Source of the DNA: Aedes albopictus
Lineage: Eukaryota > Arthropoda > Insecta > Diptera > Culicidae
Direction: 5' to 3'
NCBI RefSeq assembly: GCF_035046485.1
Contig: NC_085137.1
Coordinates: 16,831,346 to 16,895,345 of the forward strand
DNA: 64,000 bases
The notes under the pieces were generated by a model, which had not been told where the DNA came from, did not search any database, and saw nothing but the letters and a program-made list of their open reading frames with translations. Position numbers and translations under genes: made by a program. Below, piece after piece: positions 23,733 through 34,649 of the stretch (position 1 is its first letter; each line of letters starts with the position of its first letter).

Positions 23733-24815
23733 TGGTGTCGCCCGTTGAAGTAGAACTTATTCAGCTCTTCTGCACGAAATGGAACACATATTCTCATAGA
23801 GTTAGCTCAATGTTGGTGAAATGCCATGTACTGTAACGGTTTTTCTCCGGTGGACCAAACAAATCAAACAAGACACAATCACTGAGTGAACCACGAACGA
23901 AATCTCGCTTAACTTGGCTTAAGCGCCAATCCCCAGTGCGAGGATTGCCAAGTCTCAGATCAAGGTTTGCCCGGTAACTCGTCGGCCTCGTCGTGAGTCC
24001 ACACCGTTCTCGCGAAATATGTTCGCAGTTCACTTTAAATCACAAGCTAAAATCATCAAAAATACTACAAAATCAACCAATCAAAATCACATCTAAAGAA
24101 AAAGCAAACTATATTTAGAAATCAAAAATTCTCGTCACATTTACTTCTGCTCTACGATTGGCTTTTTTTTTCGTGTACACTCTTCAATTCTACGTAGACC
24201 ACCGCCACCCCACTTGATGGGAAAAAAGATTTCATATAACTCTTGCCAGGTTTGATTGCAGTTTAAACCACAGATCTCCAACCTGATCTGTTTGACCGTT
24301 GTTGGCGAGGGGTGGGTGGAGGATGGTGAGTGAACGATAGCGCCGACTGCACGATCCGGGTCTGCTCGGAGATGTTCACTCGTCGACAGTAGAACCACGA
24401 GTGTCGACAGCTTTCCGTCTGCGAAGCCATCGAAGCGATGATGCTGGATGGTAGGCTAGCAATTGGCTACCTACAACGAACGCCGTCCAGTGGTATGGAA
24501 ACGACGGCTTGTCGATCCTACACAGCCAAATGGATCTCTTGGCTGGAGCTGCTGGCTTGGTCGATGTTAGCCGATCGACAAATACTTTCTGCCCCGTTTA
24601 CGATTTGGGCTCTGTTTATATAGTTTCGCAAGTACCGAAGTCCGGTACCGCCTATCATACACTAGACGAGAACTCTTGATTCAGAGGTATGAATATTTTA
24701 ATGTGTGCGCTAGGCGCACTGTGTCGGAATCAAAGATAAACTAAAAACAAAATCATTACAGTACCCCTTTCTGAGCTGTGGAAACGAAGAACCTCATGCT
24801 CCTTATTCCATGATA
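23733..24815 (-). other. Unclassified region with a TATA-like motif on the minus strand
   Basis: GC-balanced sequence with no recognisable protein. On the minus strand ACTATATAAACAGAG (24610-24624) is a good TATA-like motif, followed by ~800 bp without a long frame. It could be an LTR plus leader of an unrecognised retrotransposon, or a host promoter and 5' exon. I could not find a second LTR, a primer-binding site or terminal TG...CA pairs, so no class is assigned. Confidence 0.25.
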
Positions 24816-25044
24816 TAGGGAATCGCGCCACTTGGGCGGTGGCTTCTATTTTCGTCTGTTTTCCGCTATAACTCAGTCAAATTTAAACCAATTGACACAA
24901 TTTTTGGAATGCGGTGAGATAGGTATAGTATCTACCCGTGTACAAAATTTCATGTTAATTGGTTCAAAATTGACTGAGTTATAGTGGGAAACAGGCGAAA
25001 AAAACAGACGAAAGAAACCACCGCCCAAGTGGCGCAATACCCTA
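24816..25044. mobile_element. Foldback MITE, TAGGG...CACTTGGGC family, copy 1
   Basis: A 229-bp near-palindrome. The left arm is TAGGGAATCGCGCCACTTGG..., and the right arm in reverse is TAGGGTATTGCGCCACTTGG.... Pairing continues through gtctgtttt and ataactcagtcaa almost to the centre. TA stands at both ends, consistent with a TA target. A second copy is at 41067-41284 and a half copy near 22088. Confidence 0.85.
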
Positions 25045-25051
25045 CACAACA

Positions 25052-25130
25052 GTAAGCCAAAGTTGAGTGGAAAGCATCACCGCCTGTGAATCCTGGGGTT
25101 GTAGGTTCGATGCTGGTTGGTAGTTTTTTT
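25052..25130 (+). mobile_element. tRNA-like SINE head or remnant
   Basis: It reads agccaaagttgagtggaaagc followed ~35 bp later by GTAGGTTCGATGCTGG, resembling tRNA A- and B-boxes, then a T-run. It cannot fold into a good tRNA by eye, and no body or duplication is visible. Weak. Confidence 0.35.
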
Positions 25131-25940
25131 TTTTAAGATAAAGGCCGACAAATCTTGTCTGACATTGTTTTGATCTTGTAATATCTTAATGAGCTATTAT
25201 TGATCAATTCACCGTACTAGATTTTGCTATTGTCTGATCTTTTACCTCTTATATCAATCAAACCAATATAAGTTTTATTCTTCAGTAATTCAATCAGTAA
25301 TAACTGAATATGATATTTATTTGATTTTTCCACCTACTCGAGAAGTCTACACTACAACGTGGCATATGTTGAATTATGTGCATTTCGTATTTTGAACAAT
25401 TTACAGTGAATGGCTTGCAGTCTGACTACCTACCTTCGTACATTTCCACATAATCAGCCCAAAAAAAAAAAGCGCAACATTTAATGGTGTCCGAAAACGT
25501 AACGAATCACCATCTACCCCTGAAATCGAGTGGGAGATATCACTTACTGGTGACAGAACCACACGTGCCACAACAATTACGCAAAATGGTATGGCTTGTT
25601 ATGACTCACGGGAACAGATGTTTCCAACATGGGAGCACCACATGTGCGTGACAACCATAAAGGCGTCTATATAGGTGTCAACACGATACGGATAGAAGAA
25701 TGGTACTATAGTTGTCTAGGGAGGACAATGTATGTTTATTGTTTATACTTATAGCAATAGCGTAAAGGTGGGTGACCTTGCTATTGCGGGTGAAAATGTG
25801 GCATTGACATCTGAACCAATTTCCGAGTAGCAGTAAGTAGTTTGAAACTGAACGGTCAAACGGTTGAAACAGTCATTTGTGTGTTGCCTATCATTCAACT
25901 ATTGATGATGATTAACCTGGGCTTGTTAGGGGAATATCTG
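25131..25940. other. No gene seen
   Basis: AT-rich unique-looking sequence with only short frames. Positions 25893-25904 (attcaactattg) form the left copy of a 12-bp direct repeat that recurs at 26185-26196 around the palindrome. Confidence 0.4.
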
Positions 25941-26186
25941 TAAATAAAAAGAAAATCGGGTTAAGTACGGTTCCTTTGAATTCCACTAAGAATTTGCATC
26001 CTTTGACAGATACGTATTTCGACCTCAACTGTAAGGTCGTCTTCAGTGTCTTGTACTCGAGTCGAGTCAAGTACAAGACACTGAAGACGACCTTACAGTT
26101 GAGGTCGAAATACGTATCTGTCAAAGGATGCAAATTCTTAGTGGAATTCAAAGGAACCGTACTTAACCCGATTTTCTTTTTATTTA
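25941..26186. repeat. 246-bp near-perfect palindrome
   Basis: Position x pairs with 52127-x across the whole interval, from TAAATAAAAAGAAAATCGGG on the left to its complement on the right. Near the centre I see only two mismatched base pairs (26058/26069 and 26061/26066), so there is practically no spacer. Both strands therefore encode the same short peptide, which is an artefact of symmetry. It could form a ~120-bp hairpin. Confidence 0.95.
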
Positions 26187-27025
26187 TTCAACTATTGTTT
26201 CACCGTCACATAGAAGTATGAATGGCATCTCGAAAGGATCGCATCGTAGCGTTATCCCAAAGTATATAAATACCAATGTAAGAGATTTCCCCTAATATTC
26301 ATGGATTAGTGAGAAAAGGAAAAAAGCAAAAAATAGTTATGAAGTTTGCGCTGATTTGTATGGGCACATAACTATTTAGCAAACTTTCTTAAGAAATTAA
26401 GCACTCCCATCTTAGAAGCAATTATTTAATTGCATCTCACTGGATTAAAAGTGATCTCCATGCAATAAAACAGAAAATATCACCATTTGAAAATCGGTGA
26501 CAATTTTTTTTTAAATTGGTTTTAAAAATATTTTTTCAACATTTAGAAACATCCAAACTAATAAAACTACACAAATTTTGCAAAAATAATGACTTTTTAG
26601 AGTAAAAACACTAACTTTTCATAACTGACGCAGATGTGTTGGTGAGTCTCATTATTGACATTTGCGGGATTCTCTTACCTTGGTATTTAGATACGTTGGC
26701 GTTATCCAATGATTCCTGTGCAACACAACTCTTGCTTTGAAGGTAGTGTTTTATTTGACCCCATTTCTTCTCAAAACACCATTTACATTCAAAAAGGAAC
26801 CGGCTCTGCAAATACTTACTTCCAGTTCACAGTTTGTCATTCCGAGTCCGCTTTCGGTGTCCTCTTCCTATCCGCTGGCTGGTTGCCCCAAACACCAAAC
26901 AAGTGACCAAAACCGGAAAACTGTTGGTCTTTGTAGCACTTTTCGAGTGCACACTTTTCACATACTCAGGTGGAAAAATATATTTTCTTTTATATTCCCG
27001 CCAAAGCGGAGCACCTCGATGGCTT
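26187..27025. other. No gene seen
   Basis: AT-rich to GC-balanced unique-looking sequence. Short frames overlap on both strands without family resemblance. The sequence continues after the CCCGAGCAAAG element at 27584. Confidence 0.4.
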
Positions 27026-27583
27026 CCCGAGCAAAGCTTGACAGCAAATTGAAAACTAAATTTGATGTTGTGATATTGCAAATTATGATAACTCAGGTTG
27101 TTGTCATTTTGGTCGTTTTAACGGTTAAAACATCAAAAATGAGAGCAGAAAAATGTTCTCGTAACAGCAAGTTGAAAACAATTCCTGCCATCAGTGATAT
27201 CAAATTGATAGCTGTTTTTGCTATCAGTGCGAAAAAATGGAAAAATCGCTTAATGTATAGTTTTTCGAATGATATGAAAACTTAAATGCAATATGTTTAT
27301 TGCACTGATGGTATAGCATTAGTTGTATTATACAAGGCTAGACGACCATTATACAAGGCTAGACGGCATTAGTTGTATTATACAAGGCTTGATGACCTTT
27401 GAAGTTTTGAAATTACTTAAAAACTTTAATATTTATAATAAGTTAAGTGACGGCAAAACGAAATCAACATTTGAAATCAAATTGAATCAAGACAATATGA
27501 TATCAAAATGTGATATCAATTTGCTGCTGATTACAAATCGTGTTTTCGATTTGCTATCATTTTGTTGTTAGACTTTGCTCGGG
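27026..27583. mobile_element. DNA element with CCCGAGCAAAG termini
   Basis: It starts CCCGAGCAAAGCTTGACAGC and ends with the complement of CCCGAGCAAAGTCTAACAAC, giving ~20-bp imperfect inverted ends on a 558-bp AT-rich body. The flanks are tt on both sides. The terminal CCCGAGCA is shared with the larger elements at 397 and 21274, so the three probably belong to one superfamily. An internal block around ttatacaaggctagac is locally repeated three times (27327-27390). Confidence 0.75.
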
Positions 27584-28698
27584 TTCCGCCCTTTTCTCTA
27601 TCCAGCACTGGCCCTATTGTTCATGGCTGCTAGCTCCGGACAGGTAGGAAAAGAGACTTTTTACAGTCATTCCGTTTTTTTTCGAGCTCTAGAACAAACA
27701 ACACTCCCGCTTGCTGCTGCGCCGGAAAGTGGCGAGATTGCGGAGATTTTTGCTTTCCCCCTTTGGTTCCACATCCGTGTCCTCCCCACTGACTGGAGGG
27801 TATTCTTCTAGTGTTGTTTTCATTACCCAACCACGAAAGCCGGGGAAATCCTTGTAATGTGCTTTCCGTTGCTGCTCGCAAGGATGATGAGGGCCGGCGA
27901 TTCTTTCTTCTGTCTGGAAAAGTAATGGCATCCTTCGGAATGTGCAGCTCCGCGAAAAGGCACGTAACTGTCATATTTTTCCCCAGCAAGACAGCTTAGG
28001 TGAATGAATCGGATTCTTTTCGGGACTCTGATGCATTGTGTGGGTGCTTTTTCCACCCCCATGCGATGCTGCCGCCGACAAAGCGCTGTAAAGGGGTAAC
28101 AAAAGAGTTTCCTGCTGCAGCCGAGCTCTTCTGCTGCACTCTTTTTTTTCGGGATGCTGCTGCATTCAAGCATTCTTGAGGTTTTAACTGCGAGGCAGGT
28201 ATTTGCTAACCGGAAGGTGCATTTCAGCAGCAACAAAGACTCCAAATGCGTGGGGGTTGCGCCGAGCATTTGTTCTCGAGTAATAGTACATACTTGTGGC
28301 ATTTTGAGCATTCGTAATTGATGGCATTATCTTGCTGCGTGGTTTCGATGCAGCTTTTTTTTCCGGTGTGTTACGGTGGGTGAACCTATTTCCATAATAT
28401 GTTCTGAGAGGGTATGCAGCATACTTCAGAGGAATAGGTCGAATTTCAGTTAGTTTTACAACTAGGGAACTTTTGAAGAATTGTACACCTTCTTATTTCT
28501 AAAAATTCAAATTGCTATTTGAAAAAGTGTATAGCATGGCAAATAGAATTTTCGTTGTTACTTTCGCAAATTTGAATATCACTAAACTATGTCAACCCGA
28601 GGGGGTAGTTGGTCTGGTCAAAGTCTATAGTCCATACACAGCACATTTCGAAAATTTTGTTTGTTCAAAAGTCTACGAGGGTAGAGGGAGTCTGACAA
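27584..28698. other. GC-balanced unique-looking sequence, no gene assigned
   Basis: Richer in GC than the repeat background, with overlapping frames of up to 162 codons on opposite strands. None has a recognisable motif, start context or splice support. Candidate intronic or intergenic host DNA. Confidence 0.35.
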
Positions 28699-28832
28699 TT
28701 GGCTGGATTTCGTGAAAACCGTGCTTCGGCTGTTGAGACCGGCTTCACCTTCTAGGGCGATGTTGAACAGCAGAAATGAGAATCCATTACCTTATCGTAG
28801 TCCCCGGCGAGACTCGAACGAACTAGACAGAT
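28699..28832 (-). mobile_element. RTE LINE fragment (RT motif B region)
   Basis: ggctggatttcgtgaaaaccg... to ...ccccggcgagactcgaacgaact matches positions 8521-8660 of the RTE copy at 7692-10930, same strand. It is decayed and only ~134 bp long. Confidence 0.8.
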
Positions 28833-29156
28833 TGTAACATTTAACAAATGTTTCAACACAAATGTCTCTTTTTTGACGTCAGTTCTTTTTTAACTTAACC
28901 ACTTACCACTTAAGGTGAAACATCAAGAGATCCCATAGCAATTTTGCATACAAACTTTAGAGGCACAAATCTGACGAACGAAGCATTGAACCAAGCCGCA
29001 CTTGTTTATCCTGGCTTTGCTTACTTGCAAAAAGAGGCAGCTTTTCTTAATCGGGCGCATTCGTTTGAGTATTTCCGAGATAGGTGCTCTTGCAAACTTT
29101 AGTAGGGATTCAAGTCGGCCATTGCGGCAGCCATATTTGTATTCTCTGATGCTTCT

Positions 29157-29523
29157 CCTTAACCTAATGTACAGATGTCCACCAGACAGGGATGCCAAAT
29201 GATTTTTTTTTTGCAAAATTTGTATCACTCTTTTCATAAATCCGTATCCCATACAAAAATAAAATAGCACATTTAGCTCAAAAATTTGTATTTTATATAA
29301 AATGAAATCTGCTATATAATACAGATACATCCCTGACATCCCTGCCACTAGGGCACTACGTGAGCGATTCCAATTGGCAACAGCAATTGTACTTTGTACA
29401 GCGCCTAAATGTTTCCTATTCCGATTCTACTATATCGAACTGCTGCCCTCACTTTTCTACCCTGTCCATCCACGGTAGAATGATGGGCACGATCATGTGG
29501 CTGCTGTTCCTTTTCCAGTCCAA
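29157..29523 (-). mobile_element. SINE (18482 family) interrupted by a hAT-like MITE
   Basis: On the minus strand, tccagtcc..., accatg/ccgtgg..., tatcgaact, ctcacgtagtgcccta and gtacattaggttaag follow the order of the SINE at 18482. The body is broken at the ccactagg word by 29187-29344. The tRNA head is missing, and the copy abuts an RTE fragment at 29524. Confidence 0.8.
29187..29344. mobile_element. 158-bp hAT-like MITE with 8-bp target duplication
   Basis: Its ends are CAGGGATGCCA and, read in reverse from the right, CAGGGATGTCA (10 of 11 match). The flanking octamers are ccaccaga (29179-29186) and ccactagg (29345-29352), 6 of 8 identical. The uninterrupted SINE reads ...tccactaggg... 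at this site. CAGGG termini with 8-bp duplications fit the hAT superfamily. AT-rich interior, no coding. Confidence 0.75.
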
Positions 29524-30980
29524 GCGAGTTACTAAAACACAGTGGAGAAGCACTGGTGAGAGCACTACACTGGGTCATTACCAAGATTTGGGAGGAGGAA
29601 GTATTACCGGAGGAATGGATGGAAGGTATCGTGTGTCCCATCTACAAAAAGGGTGACAAGTTGGATTGCGGGAGCTGTCGCGCGATCACACTACTGAGTG
29701 CTGCCTACAAGACACTCTCTCAAATTCTATATTAGGCTGCATTCATGGGTGAATGCGCTACAACGGACCAGATGTTTGCCATCCGCCAGGTGTTGCAGAA
29801 ATGCCGCGAATATAATGTGCCCACACATCACTTGTACATCGATTTAAAATCGGCGTATGATACAATCGATAGAGAACAGCTATGGTAGATTATGCACGAA
29901 TACGGATTCCCGGATAAATTGATACGATTAATCGAGGCGACGATGGATCGACTGATGTGCGTAGTTCGAGTATCAGGGATACTCACGAGTCCCTTCGAAT
30001 CTCGCAGAGGGTTAAGGCAAGATGATGGTCTTTCGTGCTTGCTGTTCAACATTGCGTTAGAAGGTGTAATAAGGAGAGTACATGAATGCACAGGGCTCCA
30101 GGGAGGAATCACCGCGCCTGCCACCCCGAATTTCTATCGACGGTGATGAAATCGAGGCGGTTGATTAATTCGTATACTTGGGCTCACTGGTGACCGCCGA
30201 CAACGACACCAGCAGGGAAACTCAGAGGCGCATTATGGCAGGAAATCGTACTTACTTTGGACTCCACAGAACTCTACGATCGAATAAAGTTCGGCGTAAC
30301 ACGAAGTTAACTATCTTCAAAACCCTGATTACACAGTTAGAAAAAATTGCCGACCTCGGTAATGTTTTACCGAAATCTCAACCGTTAAGTTTGTTTTACA
30401 GGAAAAAATCGGTAAAGGTAGCAACTTTTACCGAAGTTCGTTAGAGTTTGACAGATAAACGATAACATTTTACCGAAATTTGTTATTTTTTTACAGAATT
30501 TCGTTAAAAATCCATTACCGAACGCTCAGCGGTTGAGATTTCGGTAAAAGCTACCGAACGCGATTAGCTGTGTAGACAGGTAGTCCTCCATGGGCACGAA
30601 ACATGGACCCTACGTGCAGAGGACCAACGCGCCCTTGGAGTTTTCGAACGGAAGGTGTTGCGTACCATCTATGGCGGAGTGCAGATGGAAGACAGGACTT
30701 GGAGAAGGCGAATGAACCACGAGCTGCATCAGCTGCTGAGAGAACCAACCATCGTCCATACCGCGGAAATCGAGAGGTTAGGGTGGGCGGGTCACGTCAT
30801 CAGGATGTTGGATAGCAATCCGACTAAAATGGTTCTGGTGCGCAGCGTGCTAGGTGGGTCAATCAAGTGGAGGACGATCTGCAGACCCTACGCAGAGTGC
30901 GGATGTGGAGACACGCAGCCGTGCACCGAGTGGAATGGAGACGGCTACTATGTACAGCAGAGGCCATACAGGCCTTAGCC
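29524..30980 (+). mobile_element. Broken RTE LINE copy, plus strand, split by a MITE
   Basis: Translated pieces follow the RTE order: LPEEWMEGIVCPIYKKGDK (near 29600), TTDQMFAIRQVLQKC, LYIDLKSAYDTIDR (motif A, about 29836), RRGLRQDDGLSCLLFNIALE (motif B with RQDD where RQGD is usual), then SLVTADNDTSRETQRRI, VLRTIYGGVQ and LGWAGHVIRM. An in-frame tag lies at 29886, a deletion removes part of the finger region near 29735, and a second deletion (~30085-30130) removes the catalytic FADD motif. The MITE at 30332-30572 sits in the codon run for KTLI/RQVV. Clearly a pseudogene. Confidence 0.85.
30332..30572. mobile_element. TA-target MITE inside the RTE pseudogene
   Basis: A 241-bp element between TA at 30330-30331 and TA at 30573-30574. 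The left end CACAGTTAG and right end (reverse) CACAGCTAA continue into strong subterminal inverted blocks around TTTTACCGAAATCTCAACCG. Removing the element and one TA restores the RTE reading frame exactly (aaaaccctgatt|agacaggta). TA targets are typical of Tc1/mariner-type MITEs. No transposase. Confidence 0.92.
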
Positions 30981-31269
30981 TGATCGTTAAGGTAAGTAAT
31001 GTCGTGGACAATCGATCCCATATCCGGTAGTCAGCGGCTGTCCATTGTACCTTGCTTCCAAAATTACAGTTTTACAATGAATTTGCATTACATAACGTCT
31101 TGCATTGTCAAGCAGTGGTAAGAAGGATAGCTGAGTGATACTTACAATTGCTATACGTTGCTACTACCTACGCAGGGCACTATGATCAAGTACATGCTAG
31201 GATTTGAACACGACTCTCGTGAGCACAGCCTTTGAACAGAACAAGAACAGAACATGTTTAAATGCATCG
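30981..31269. other. Short spacer, no gene seen
   Basis: Sequence between two RTE remnants of opposite orientation. The first bases may still be decayed RTE 3' end. Confidence 0.4.
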
Positions 31270-32435
31270 CTGTCGTTGAAGTCGATGAGCAGATGGTGCG
31301 TTGGGACCTGGTATTCGTGGCATTTTTAGAGGATTGGCGGCACGGTAAAGATTTGGTCCTATGTCGAGCGGCCGTAAACTAAGCCGGCTTGATAACTTCC
31401 CACAAGCTTATTATCTTTTGGTGAAAGACGACGGAAGATAATCTGGGATATCGTTTGTAGCCGGCATTCAGAATTGTGATCGCTTGGAAGTGGATAGGAC
31501 AAATGACCCCTTCCTTCCATTCCTCCGATAGCTGTTCGGTTTCCCAGATCCGGACTATTAGTCGGTGCAGGCAGATTCGATACCATCCTTACCAGTTGAC
31601 TTATTGATCTTTGCTGCTGGATAGCTTCCTTAACTTCCCTCAACGTGGGATCATCATTGTTCCTCCCTTCTGTACTAACGTAGTCATTTCTCCCGCTGCC
31701 TTGATCCTCCATGTGTGCGTTCTCCGCACCATTCAGGTGTTCGTCGTAGTGCTGCTTTCATCTTTCGGTTATCTTACGTAAAGTAAAGATGCTCCTGTCC
31801 TTATCCCTGCAAATTTCAGCTCGTGGCACGATGCCTTTGGGGAACGCGTTGAGGTTCTGATAGAACTTCCGCTGTGTTTCTCGTTTTCATTTGTTCACAT
31901 TCCACTTCTTCCATGCAGCGCTTTTTCTCCCGGAACAGACGGATCTAATATTTCCACGTTATGCCTGGTCCCGTGCTGCAGCATGACCACCCTCGCTGCG
32001 TTCTTCCCTTCCAAAATTTCTCTACACTCATCGTCGAACCAATCGTTCCTTCGGCTCCTCACATACCCAACGTTGGTTTCGGCTGCATTGTTGATTGCTG
32101 CTTTTATCGTACTCCAGCAGTCCTCTAGAGGGGTTTCATTGAGCTCGTCCGCGTCCGGGAACGCTGCCCCGAGATTCTGTGCGCATGCGGTGGCGACATC
32201 CGGATGTTTCAGTCACTTCAGATTTAAACCGAGGCGACCGTCGGTACCGTACGTTGTTGATAACGCAGAGTTTCTAGCGCATTTTCACCATCACCAGGTA
32301 GTCGTCAGAGTCGATGTTAGCGCCATAATGTCGGAGAAGTGTCGTTCGTCGATCAGGACGTGGTCGATTTGGGTTTTCGTCTGCTGTGGTGACCTCCAGG
32401 TGTAACGATAAGGGAGGCTGTGCTGGAAATAGGTG
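31270..32435 (-). mobile_element. RTE LINE fragment, endonuclease end to early RT
   Basis: On the minus strand it matches about 8780-10090 of the reference copy: PYRYTW...QIDHVL-like, VATAYAQ-like, NDWFDEE-like, EDQGSGRNDYV, ISQIIFRRLSPK and GSYQAGLVYGRST. There are several frameshifts and small deletions; no continuous frame exceeds 117 codons. Together with 28699-28832 it may be one minus-strand copy opened by the insertion of the material at 28833-31269. Confidence 0.85.
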
Positions 32436-34649
32436 CTGCGTTCTGTAGTATTAAGTTACTTTTAGTGTGTGCATGGTCCATGTTATTTTTGAAAGAATGA
32501 GCATAGTCAGTCATCCCTACAATTCGTAGCTGCTACTCCAGGATCCAAATTAACGGAGCCTGGAAGATTACCAGCTATCGAGGAAGAGAATGAAAGCACC
32601 TAAGAGTGACATCCGTTATTACCTGTGATCGTGATCACCTCCGGTTGTCGCGTTTATTGGAAATTTGAAAATCAGTCAAAATATGATATCAAATGAAAGT
32701 GCCAGTATTTCTTTACTTGCTCAAATAAACAGGAATTCGAAATCACCACTTGCCAACGTTCTTTTCTAAACAATCAACAGCAGTTACATAATCGCCAAGA
32801 GATGCATGAAAATAAAACACTTGAATCCCAAGCACTTATACAAACCCTTCACTGAAGGAAAGCCTCACAACAACCCTTTTCCAAGTCGTCCCTTTGTTCT
32901 TGAAACGTTGACTGCGAACAAAGCAAGCAAAAACATCAAACCCAAAAAAATGAAACCGCTCCTGAATATTAAAAAAGTACACACAGCCAGTGGCTGTTTT
33001 TCTTGCTACTTATCGCCGATTTTCAAAACGAGCTTCAAATCGTACGCGATTTCCTCCGCCCATTTTCCCCCATCTCGGATGGTCGTCTCACGCAAGTCTG
33101 CTCACAATACGCTGCCGGAGACTCGAATAAAATGCTTAAAATAATACAAATATAATAATCATCCGCACATAAGTTGCATATCAAACAGCAGTTTCGAGAG
33201 CAGTTTGAGTATGACGACGACGACGACGATGGCGAAAAAGTTAGGGTTCGAGTTAGCTTCTGCGTCTGCAATACCGAAATAAAGCAGTAAACACCTACTC
33301 CACCCCGCACCCCTCGTTCCGAGACTCGTCCTCCACCCTCGAGGCATACAAACAGTTGTAGCTCTCGTGTGTTTGTCTTTATATTGATCGGAGCCGTATT
33401 GCCTTCCTGTTGCCTCCCCGCCCCGCCCCACCACGATCGGAACATGTTTGTGAAACTTGCTGCTGTTGCTGCTGCTACAGTATCTGCTGTATCTCTCGGA
33501 AGCAGCCAGGCACGTTTTCAATTAATATCGAATCTTGTCTTGTCGCTTCCGGAAGTTGCTTTGGTGCCCAGCTAGGCCCCACCCCCGGTCAGTGTCATGT
33601 TGTGTTGTGTTTTGTCCTGCTGCATAGGATGGTGGATGGTGGTTCCGGGGCGATTGGTGTTTCGGAAACAGAAGGAAAAATCGTGCGTGTGTGATGTTCG
33701 GATTCTCGGTACCTAGTAGTTCCACCAGGTGACGGACTGCAAAATGTGGAAGGGCGGAGGAGGCGTACCAACTACACACGAGGAATCAATAGAAGATATC
33801 GGACATTTATTCCGTAGGTATTGCTCCAAGGCGTTTTGTTATTGTGCTTTCTCTGGAGGAGGTGCAAAGATTGAAATCATTGTTTCTGAAGGCACGTGCT
33901 AGACGTCACGTCCAAGGAATGCAGGCTGCAAGGGTGATGCTGGCCGTAACTACACGCATGACATATCGTATAAAAGGTGGCAGATTATAGAAATGGGGAC
34001 GAAAAGTTGGATTGCGACTGTCAAACGGAGATTTAAACTATATAAAATGGAGGGATTAAATATAGAATTAGCAAAGAGCAATAAAAATGCTATTAAATAT
34101 CTAAAATGAAACAAATCTAGGAAATATCAGCACTAAGGTTTTTCAGTTGTTCATGAGTTGAATTAAAGATGGTTGAAGACAAAGTCCGTCGTAAGACTGC
34201 AATAAATAATCTGTATTTTATATACTTAGAACATTTTTCGCTTATTATGTTAGCTTTACCGCTGAATTTGCTCCAAAAAATCTGGTGATTACAGCAATTT
34301 AATTATATGCCTTGATACCAATATCACTAGGATGATAATGTTGCAACTATTTATACTACAAGTTCTCCAACGATTATGAGTAGGACGTGGTCTAAAAATG
34401 ATGCTTGGATTCTTTCAGCTTTTGCATCAGAAAGTCATTTAAAAATTGTATAGCTCTTTAGGTGACGTCAATGACGTTGGCAAAAATTGACTCTACGCCA
34501 CCGTCGAATAAAACGCGATCCTCGCTAGCTCTAGAATAAGATAGAATGGGTATCGATCAGGTAAAGTAGAATATTATTTCCTACGAATGTAATACCAATT
34601 GATCCGTAGCGCTTTACCAAATACTGCCACCCTACAAGATGTATATGTA
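32436..34649. other. Unique-looking non-coding sequence
   Basis: No recognisable gene. 32470-32560 contains caattcgtagctgctactcc, also seen in the LINE tails at 40.6 and 63.4 kb, so a small decayed piece of that family may start here. 33000-33780 is GC-balanced with CTG/GTT and GAC microsatellite runs. Overlapping frames there lack family resemblance. Confidence 0.4.

Noticed and set aside
25912..26221. Two ORFs encoding the same peptide on opposite strands
   Set aside because: A consequence of the perfect palindrome, not a gene.
27823..28311. 162-codon minus-strand frame
   Set aside because: Overlaps other frames on both strands and shows no recognisable motif.
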